DNA from: Verrucomicrobiales bacterium
Lineage (GTDB): Bacteria; Verrucomicrobiota; Verrucomicrobiia; Verrucomicrobiales; V1-33
DNA: 34,688 nucleotides
Assembly: GCA_018003315.1 (NCBI GenBank)
Contig: JAGNEJ010000051.1
Coordinates: 1-34,688, forward strand
Direction of reading: 5' to 3'
Under the pieces are notes generated by a model. That model did no database searches. It had not been told where the DNA came from and was given only the letters and a program-made list of their open reading frames with translations. Position numbers and translations under genes: made by a program. Shown piece after piece: positions 28,714-34,688 of the stretch. Every line of letters starts with the position of its first letter. Positions within the stretch are counted from its first letter, which is position 1.

Positions 28714-28934
28714 GCGGAAAAGGATGGAAAGCGTCATTGGTGGTCAGAATGCGGACATCCACAACCAAATTTCGCAGGTGAACATTCCCCCAGGGCCGTC
28801 GCCCAGCATCAGACACAATCCAACCACCCGCAGTGGTCCGCACAGTCGCCTGGTTTCCGTGCTGGAAGACGGCTGCAACATCAACGGGCTGGTCAATGCC
28901 GCCGCCACACATCTGGCGGCTCTGCAGCACTAGA

Positions 28935-28992
28935 GCTTGTTTACATTTGATAAACAGTTGACAATAAGATAGTTGCACTGCTAATATAGCAG
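28935..28992 (+). promoter_or_regulatory. Strong promoter-like site with two palindromes
   Basis: TTGACA (28958-28963), 18-nt spacer, TAATAT (28982-28987). A perfect palindrome CTGCTA-ATA-TAGCAG (28978-28992) covers the -10 box, and a second, TGTTTA-N7-TAAACA (28938-28956), sits directly upstream of the -35 box. The surroundings are AT-rich against GC-rich flanks. No recognisable gene starts downstream on this strand, so its target is unknown or lost. Confidence 0.45.
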
Positions 28993-29059
28993 CCTGTTCC
29001 TTATGACTGATTACCACACTATTCCGGGAAGAGTCAGCTTTTCGCGGTGCCGTTTTCGA

Positions 29060-29440
29060 ATCATTTTCCAGGAAATTTAATTCCAAGCGCCTGTTTGGGC
29101 ATAGTGGAGTTCCCAACCGAGCCGCGACGAATAGTGAATTCCAAAACATTTCCGGCCTGTTTTCCCGATCTCGCTTTGGAGCGAATTGCGCGAGATAATC
29201 GGAAGCCGCCTGCGAGTCCGCCCGGTTTTCAGTACCAGGCTCCTTTTCGATCCGCTCCTGAAGCTGGCGGAGTGTTTCTGGAATCCCTAACTCTGAATCA
29301 ATGAGTCCAAGGAAATCGCGACCGAACCTGTATTTGAACCCGTCCCGCTCCAAACGGTTCCAGAGCCAGGGGAGAGCTGATTTCCCGTAACTCCGGGTGA
29401 TTTCGTAGAGCGGATAGGTTTCGCTGTTTATCGAACTGCC
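29060..29440 (-). pseudogene. Unrecognised protein remnant left of the decayed transposase
   Basis: Minus-strand frame open from about 29440 reads a protein-like stretch (PLYEITRSYGKSALPWLW, FGRDFLGLIDSELGIPETLRQL) and then loses protein-like character after about 100 residues, although the frame continues to 28604 into aroC. An ATG exists at 29353. I do not recognise the family. It abuts the transposase remnant at about 29460 and may be the flank of that insertion. Confidence 0.25.
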
Positions 29441-29459
29441 GAAAGGTCAGACGACCGCA

Positions 29460-30782
29460 AACATCATTTCAATGGCCACTTGCTCCGGCGGTTCACCAAC
29501 CCGGGCACTAAATTTCTCGACTTCCTTTTTTTGGTTCTTCGGTTTGCGGCGGTGATGGTGGCGAAGGCGAGGCGACTGTTGAAGCGGACCATCTCGGAGT
29601 GAAAGTCCTTCAAGGTCGCTTGGCGCTTGTTTTTCCGCCTGCGCCGCCAGGCGAGGTAGGGGGCCATCGCGGCACGGCGCAGGATGCCGAGAACCAGCAG
29701 GGCGTTGCGGTTGCGCACGCGGCTGGCGTCTTCCGCAGCGCTGACGTCGAGCCGCTGGTGCAGGCCGCCTTCGATCTCCCAGTAGCGGCGGACGCGCACG
29801 AGCAGTTCGTCGGCCCGCACGGGGTCCGGCGGCAAGGTGCAGAGGTAGTGGACGGTTTCCTGGGTGGTTTTGCCCTTTTGTTTGCCGCTGAGGAAGGTGG
29901 TGGTCCCAGGTTGAGCATCAGGAGCTTGCCGTCAAGCGGGCCGAGTTTGGCGAGCAACTCCCGCGCGGCGGGGATTTCGTTGGTTTTTTCTTCGACCGCC
30001 ACGGTGCCGAGCACGCGGCCGGAGGGCAGGTGGCCATGACCACGATGGCGAGAAGGCAGGGCAAGGGATAGTCGCGGCCTTTTTTCGCCCGCCAGTCGGG
30101 CACCTGGCGGCAAAGGACGAGGAGCTTGCGCAGGTCGGCCGCCGGGGTGTGGCAGCGCGGGATGACGGCGTCCTCGACCGGTTGGAACTCAGCGGGCAGG
30201 CACGCAGCGCGCAGGACGGCACAGGCTCCGGGCCGCAGCTCGCGCACCCAGATCTGCTTGGGTTGGCCATGGGCGGTGTAGTAGTCTTGGCGGCTGCGGG
30301 CGCAGCCCTTGGTGCGGCCTAACAGTTCCCAGCCCTGCGCCTTGTAGCAGGTGCCGCGGAAGAGCGGGCTGTCCACGAAGCTCTCGGCGACCAGCACGGG
30401 ATGGCCGTAGGCTTGGTTCCAGTCGTCGGCGAGGCGCCCGCAGCAGAGGGCCAACACGCGGCTGGCGAGATTGGAGCAGTCCTCACCGGGAAGGATGAGG
30501 AAGCGGGCGTTGTTGGCGACCAGCGCGAGACGGCGGCGGCGCTGCGGAATGTCCCAGCCGATCCATTGCTCGCGATCCTTGAGGTGATTGGCCGCCGAGT
30601 TCGGCGACGTAGCGGAGTTGCTCGCCGACGAGCGCGTCGCTTTTGAGGTAGTGGTGTTTTTCGATGCGTTCGCGAATGCGCTCGCGCTCCAGAGTGTCGT
30701 CAGAGGAGATCAGGCGGACGCGGACACGATCGAGGACGTGTTTTTCGGTTGCTTTCGGGACGCGGTAACGAGTGCTGACCAT
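29460..30782 (-). pseudogene. Decayed DUF4338 (DruA-like)-ISAs1-type DDE transposase
   Basis: Pieces of one protein in several frames. From the ATG at 30782: RERIEKHHYLKSDALVGEQLRYVAEL. After a one-base insertion near 30595-30600 the frame shifts to AANHLKDREQWIGWD, ARFLILP, then PVLVAESFVDSPLFRGTCYKAQGW, a DUF4338 signature shared with DruA and many ISAs1-like transposases. YPLPCLLAIVVMA (near 30040) is followed, in another frame, by RVLGTVAVEEKTNEIPAA, where about 150 residues of an ISAs1 transposase are missing. Near 29910 a second deletion joins to TTQETVHYLCTLPPDPVRA and YWEIEGGLHQRLDVSAAEDASRV, the ISAs1 C-terminal block. It is certainly inactive. Terminal inverted repeats were not found. 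Confidence 0.75.
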
Positions 30783-31048
30783 GAGCGCATCCTTTCCGGG
30801 GGGGGGCGCGGGAGGTTTAGCCGGATGATTTCCGGTGCTGAATATCAGGTGATTGGAAGCTTGTAGAGATCCGCTGTGGCGAGGGCGGATCTCGGGGATT
30901 TTGCGCTTGTGCCGGGCGGTTTGATGGCGAGAATGCCGACGATGAGCACGGCGGTGGGGAATAAGCATCATCGGCACGAAGCGCGCGTGGATTTTTGCCC
31001 CGGACATGCTCATGGCCGGGCGGCTGAAATCAAAATTTCCATCCCTTC

Positions 31049-32572
31049 GTGAACGAAGACAGCAAATCCAACCCCGGAGCGTCCGGTCCGGCCAGCGCGG
31101 CGACGGACTGGACCGTGGAGATCGAAGGGAAAGGGCGTTGCGGCTCGGTGCATTACCGGGAGTCGGTCGGCCAGCTCACGTTCTACTGGGAACTGGGAGG
31201 CGGGGACTTCGTCGCGGTCATCAATGTGGGGGACGAGGCCGCCTGGCGCGCGCGGCATCCGTGGGCGGCGGCACGCCGCGCGGAAATCATGCGGCGCGTG
31301 GCCGGGGCGGCGGTCCGGCAGATGTCGCCCGGCGGTCGCGCGGAGATGGATGACAAGATGGGCTGGATCAACCTTCGCGCCGCTGCGACCGTCCCCCCGA
31401 AATCTCGCGCGCGGCCAGACGTATCGTTCGTCACCCGCCTGACGACGTTCAAGTTCATCCTCGGCCTCATCGTGCTGGTCCTGGCCGTCGGCGCGGTCGC
31501 TTTGAGGAAGGTATTTATGATCGCCTCCCCCACCGGTTTTCCCATCGCGCTCTCCGTCCGCACTCCGCAACATGTCGCCACGCTCATCCAGACGCTCGAG
31601 CCTTATGTGCCGAGCCTGCACCGCAATCCAGCCAACGACCGCTATCGCCTCGCGCTGTTTCTCCATCCCGTGGACGGCCGCTCGGCGGGACGGCTGATCC
31701 AGATCGCCAAGGGATTTCGCCCCGGCGAATTGCAGTTGGCGAAGCTGCACGGTTGCGACGGACGCACGGTCTGGTTCGGCGCGAAGGGCCTCGGCGGCGT
31801 GAACCTCGCGACGGGCAAGCTCGTCGGCCCGGCCGAACTGCGCGCCGCCAATCCCTCGCTCGCGGAAGCGTGGGATGATCCGCGCCGCATTTCCTTCGCC
31901 CAACGGCTGCGCGTGACTTCGCCCGATCGGCAGACGGTGCTCGAAGTCGAACCGGACACGCTCCGGGCCGTGCCGGCGCGCGTCGAGCGCGACGCGGCGA
32001 AATCGCCCTTCGAGCTGACGCTCCACGATTTCCTGAGCGTGGGCGCGCGGCCTTCGCCCACCGCGTGGCTGGGGCTGCTTTCGCCGAGGGAGGCGGCCCT
32101 CGAATACCGGCCGAAGTCCTGGCTGCGACCGTTCAACCGCGCCGCCGACGCCAAGGAACTGCGGCGTTTCCATCGAGCCGCACTCGGCCCGGAACTGGAT
32201 CGCGGGAATCGCGAAATTCTTTCCCTCGAGGCCCTGCCCGGCGACGGGTATTTCAACGCCGCGTTCGTGCGGGCGGACGCCAAGGCCGATCCGCTCCGGT
32301 TCTCCGGCCCGGACGGTTTCCTGATGATCTACACCTCCGCGCCGGGCCTGACGGCCACACTCGTCGTGGCGCGCGTGGACACGGCGGGCAAGGTCGTCTG
32401 GAAAACCGACACGGGCATTGACCGCTTCACGCTGAAACAAATCCTGCCGGACGCGCGGTTCGTGGCCTTCGTCGGCACGCGCCCGCCCGTGCCGGAGAAA
32501 GTCTCCGAGCCGATCCTCGTCATCGTGGAAACGTCCACCGGCGCGCTTTCCACCAGTTCCCTTTGGCAATGA
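31049..32572 (+). CDS. PA2928-like membrane-anchored hypothetical protein
   Basis: 507 aa from a GTG at 31049; no Shine-Dalgarno, so the start is uncertain. Residues 1-130 are soluble (a WTVEIEGKGRCGSVHYRE beta block), one transmembrane helix spans about 134-153 (FILGLIVLVLAVGAVAL), and about 350 residues follow on the other side. The C-terminal blocks VVWKTDTGIDRFTLKQILPD, FVAFVGTRPP and a closing SLW recall proteins annotated as PA2928 family, whose function is unknown. It is the first of four genes joined by overlapping stop and start codons. Codon third positions are much richer in G and C than in the ssp genes. Confidence 0.65.
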   Translation: MNEDSKSNPGASGPASAATDWTVEIEGKGRCGSVHYRESVGQLTFYWELGGGDFVAVINVGDEAAWRARHPWAAARRAEIMRRVAGAAVRQMSPGGRAEMDDKMGWINLRAAATVPPKSRARPDVSFVTRLTTFKFILGLIVLVLAVGAVALRKVFMIASPTGFPIALSVRTPQHVATLIQTLEPYVPSLHRNPANDRYRLALFLHPVDGRSAGRLIQIAKGFRPGELQLAKLHGCDGRTVWFGAKGLGGVNLATGKLVGPAELRAANPSLAEAWDDPRRISFAQRLRVTSPDRQTVLEVEPDTLRAVPARVERDAAKSPFELTLHDFLSVGARPSPTAWLGLLSPREAALEYRPKSWLRPFNRAADAKELRRFHRAALGPELDRGNREILSLEALPGDGYFNAAFVRADAKADPLRFSGPDGFLMIYTSAPGLTATLVVARVDTAGKVVWKTDTGIDRFTLKQILPDARFVAFVGTRPPVPEKVSEPILVIVETSTGALSTSSLWQ

Positions 32573-33114
32573 AAACCGCGAAAAGCGACACCGGTCTCGA
32601 CTGCGTGCGCGTCTTGCTCGAAGCGGGTGCAACCGCGCGCGACGCGAAGGATGAAAAGGGGCAGCCGCTGATTCTGGCCGTGCTGCTTTCCCACGACCGC
32701 ATCCCGAACTACCGCGAGGCGATTGCCCTGTTGCTGCAACATGGCGCGCACGCGGACCAGCGCGACCGCGTCACGGGCCGGACCACCCTGCTGCACGCGG
32801 GCGCGCACCTGGACATCGTGCGCCTGCTGGTCGAGCACGGCGCGGACGTGGAGGCGCTCGACGAATACGGCCAGTCCGCCGTGCTGCGTTTCACCGGCGA
32901 GCGGCAATGGGAGGCCGCGCAGTTCCTCGTCGAACGCGGCGTCCGCTTGGACGTGGCGACCGCCAACGGCGTCTCGCTCGATTACTATCTCAAGACCTGG
33001 AAGGACAGCGTCTTCGATGAGCACCCGGAAGGCTGGGAACGCCTCCGCGCCGCCATCGCCAAACGCCGCTCGCCGTCCCAACCCAATCCACCGTCCGCCT
33101 CCCCCGCTCCATGA
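32569..33114 (+). CDS. Ankyrin-repeat protein
   Basis: 181 aa, soluble, no signal peptide. About four ankyrin repeats: CVRVLLEAGATARDAKDEKGQPL, AIALLLQHGAHADQRDRVTG (followed by TTLLHAGAHL), IVRLLVEHGADVEALDEYGQSA, and AAQFLVERGVRLDVATANGVS, each with the helix-GAD-loop pattern. The C-terminus is a Pro/Ser-rich tail. Ankyrin proteins bind other proteins; the partner may be one of the neighbouring membrane proteins. The ATG at 32569 overlaps the preceding stop (ATGA), and its own stop overlaps the next ATG the same way. Confidence 0.85.
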   Translation: MKTAKSDTGLDCVRVLLEAGATARDAKDEKGQPLILAVLLSHDRIPNYREAIALLLQHGAHADQRDRVTGRTTLLHAGAHLDIVRLLVEHGADVEALDEYGQSAVLRFTGERQWEAAQFLVERGVRLDVATANGVSLDYYLKTWKDSVFDEHPEGWERLRAAIAKRRSPSQPNPPSASPAP

Positions 33115-34400
33115 ACTGGCTCAACTCTCTTCTCGTCGCCGCGCTGACCGGCGTCCTAGGCTTGTTCAGCGCGGGTCTCGTCGCCGCCGCATACACGCAA
33201 TGGTATCACGTCACCACCCGCGAAGGCGCGGATGGCTACACGATTGTGGGCCTCGCCGTCCTCGGAGGCATTGCCGGGGGCATCATCGGCCTGGCCACCG
33301 CGCGGTGGCTCGCGGCGGCGGGTTTCTGGAAGGCGGCCGGCTGTTCGCTCGGCCTCGTGCTCGGCGTCGCGGCGCTGGTGGCGCTGGCGCTTTACCTGTT
33401 CGCCGATCTCCCGCCCAAACTCGACGGCCACGAGTTGCGTCTCGAAGTGGAAATCAAATTGCCCGCCGGCCAGCCCAAGCCGGACGGCGAGGCGAAGTTC
33501 ACGCTCGCTTCGGTGGTCAACCAGCGGCAACGCGCCGCGCAGTCCGGGAGCTTGCAGCTCGACCAGGCCCGCCGGGAGAACGGCCGCTGGATTGTGCCGG
33601 CGCAAGCGCCGCTGTTCACCACGCGCGGGCAGCGGATGATCCGGGCGGATGTGGCGGCGACGAACCTCGCCAGTTTCATGCTGCCGTTGCCCGCGCGGCC
33701 CGGCCCGTCGCACGAGCAATGGAGCGAGTGGCTGCCGCAGCCGCGCGCGGGCGAGCCGCCGTGGCCGGAGAGCAAGGCCGCGTATCGTTTCCGCGTGCAA
33801 CGCATCCTGCCACCGCCGCCCGAGCCGACCGAGGCGGAAGCCAAAGCGGAGAAGGCGACCGAGGAAGAAAAGAAGTTCGCCGCCATTCCCTTGGATTCGC
33901 CGGTGCAAACCTGGTTTCCCTACGTCGCCTCCGAGCAGCCGCAAACACCGCGCGCGTTGCAGCTCATCGCGAGTCGCACTAACCTCGTCGCCGAACTGGG
34001 CGGCCTGGTCTTGAGCGAAGACCCGAAGCTCGCGCACGATGCCCTGCACTGCCTCGGCCTGCTGCCCGCGCCGCCGAAGGAACTCGTGCCCGCCGTGCAA
34101 GCGGCGGGGCGGGACATTGCCGCGCGCATCACGAAGTTCAACCACACGCCCAAGGAGGCCGACCCGTCCTTCGAGACCGCCGCGGACGCGTCCACGCGCT
34201 TTTACGGCTGGTTGACCGCGGTGAAGGCGCTGCGGGAAAAATGCGGTGGCGATTTCACGCCCGAGCTGAAATCGATTCTCGAGTTGTCCCGCGTGCGACC
34301 GGAGAGCCAGTGCATGAGGCAGGACATCTGCCGCGTGGCGAGCTTCTATCTGCACAAATGGGCCGGCATCGCCCCGCTGCCGACCGACCCGAAACCATAG
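33111..34400 (+). CDS. Polytopic membrane protein of unknown function
   Basis: 429 aa with three predicted transmembrane helices near 5-27, 43-60 and 72-97 (SLLVAALTGVLGLFSAG, IVGLAVLGGIAGGIIGL, AGCSLGLVLGVAALVALALYLF), then a 330-residue soluble domain. That domain has an EIKLPAGQPKPDGEAKF-type beta region, a charged Glu/Lys/Ala stretch (about 242-260) and a helical C-terminus with three cysteines. I recognise no family. The start ATG overlaps the ankyrin stop by ATGA and the stop TAG overlaps a GTG of the next small gene. Cotranslation suggests the four proteins work together, perhaps as a membrane complex. Confidence 0.75.
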   Translation: MNWLNSLLVAALTGVLGLFSAGLVAAAYTQWYHVTTREGADGYTIVGLAVLGGIAGGIIGLATARWLAAAGFWKAAGCSLGLVLGVAALVALALYLFADLPPKLDGHELRLEVEIKLPAGQPKPDGEAKFTLASVVNQRQRAAQSGSLQLDQARRENGRWIVPAQAPLFTTRGQRMIRADVAATNLASFMLPLPARPGPSHEQWSEWLPQPRAGEPPWPESKAAYRFRVQRILPPPPEPTEAEAKAEKATEEEKKFAAIPLDSPVQTWFPYVASEQPQTPRALQLIASRTNLVAELGGLVLSEDPKLAHDALHCLGLLPAPPKELVPAVQAAGRDIAARITKFNHTPKEADPSFETAADASTRFYGWLTAVKALREKCGGDFTPELKSILELSRVRPESQCMRQDICRVASFYLHKWAGIAPLPTDPKP

Positions 34401-34537
34401 TGAATCTCACCCCGGAACAGCAAAACGAACTGGCCCAATTTCCGGCGGCGCTGAAGGCGCTCGTCGCAGCGGAATTGGCGGCCGGGAACTCCATCGTCGA
34501 AATCGGCGGCGGTCAAAACCAATTGCTAGGAGAATAA
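34400..34537 (+). CDS. Small protein, probably cut short at its 3' end
   Basis: 45 aa from a GTG that overlaps the previous stop (TAGTG). NLTPEQQNELAQFPAALKAL and VAAELAAGNSIVEIG read like the conserved helical core of small bacterial proteins that normally continue with a Pro-rich C-terminal section. Here GQNQLLGE and a stop follow, and base composition drops abruptly to AT-rich at about 34511, just before the ISL3-type transposase. The gene is probably truncated by that insertion. Confidence 0.5.
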   Translation: MNLTPEQQNELAQFPAALKALVAAELAAGNSIVEIGGGQNQLLGE

Positions 34538-34688
34538 TAAAAAAACTGGCCAAACTCAAGCCGTCTGGTAAGCCGTGAGGCATGAACGCATTAACGATCG
34601 AAGATTTTTACAGTCAGTCCATTGGGGTCAAGGCGCCGTGGAAAGTGGTCGGGGTGGCGATCCACGCGGAGTTGAAGGAAGTTCACGT
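34511..34688 (+). mobile_element. Probable left end of an ISL3-type insertion sequence
   Basis: Sudden fall in GC content at about 34511, an interrupted small gene to the left and an ISL3-like transposase start to the right. The exact inverted repeat cannot be set without the right end. Confidence 0.4.
34582..34688 (+). CDS. ISL3-family transposase, 5' part only
   Basis: ATG at 34582 after GTGAGG; 35 codons run to the window edge. The segment FYSQSIGVKAPWKVVGVAI matches the N-terminal start of ISL3-type transposases (loop length, the PW pair and the following beta strand). The AT-rich stretch before it (34511-34560) probably includes the left end of the element. Too short for certainty. Confidence 0.55.
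   Translation, partial: MNALTIEDFYSQSIGVKAPWKVVGVAIHAELKEVH

Noticed and set aside
28703-28933. 76-aa plus-strand gene upstream of the palindromic promoter
   Set aside because: No recognisable family or ribosome site, and it overlaps the aroC start in antisense; not enough support.
31010-34355. Long minus-strand reading frames in the GC-rich block
   Set aside because: Arg/Ala/Gly-rich antisense shadows of the plus-strand genes, which have real domains and coupled starts.

Overview
The window reads as bacterial DNA from a Gram-negative with an outer membrane (kdsB, a lipoprotein with a lipobox, secreted c-type cytochrome). The mix of a GSDH/PQQ-type dehydrogenase fused to a diheme cytochrome, CBM9-like and LamG-like secreted proteins, and few Shine-Dalgarno sequences suggests Verrucomicrobiota or a relative. 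This placement is inference; no rRNA or marker gene proves it.

Region 1 (about 342-17607) is a mobile defence island. Seven genes lie on the minus strand, transcribed right to left: sspB (DUF4007, frameshifted), sspC (ATPase), sspD (PAPS-reductase-like sulfur transferase), sspF, sspG, sspH (DptF/DptG/DptH-like restriction module) and sspA (cysteine desulfurase). This is the sspBCD-sspFGH type of single-strand DNA phosphorothioation defence cassette with its own desulfurase attached. SspA would supply sulfur, SspD activates and transfers it, SspB nicks, SspC powers the reaction, and SspFGH damages unmodified phage DNA. A divergent large serine recombinase (15907 onward) sits between the cassette and a tRNA-Ser(UGA) gene on the minus strand. 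The recombinase reading frame runs straight through the antisense of that tRNA, which marks the right-hand integration junction. The left junction is not visible.

Region 2 (17604-28713) looks like core chromosome: tRNA-Ser, selD (a selenoprotein with an in-frame UGA, so the gene starts at 17888 and not after the UGA), kdsB, a translationally coupled run of CBM9-like protein, transglutaminase-like protein and GSDH-diheme cytochrome fusion on the plus strand, then on the minus strand aroC, a beta-propeller/LamG lipoprotein and an AlgX/AlgJ-like protein.

Region 3 (28714-34688) is accessory. It holds a promoter-like site with two palindromes, a heavily decayed DUF4338-ISAs1-type transposase, a visibly more GC-rich operon of four uncharacterised genes (a PA2928-like membrane protein, an ankyrin protein, a polytopic membrane protein and a small protein apparently cut short), and the start of an ISL3-type transposase running off the window.
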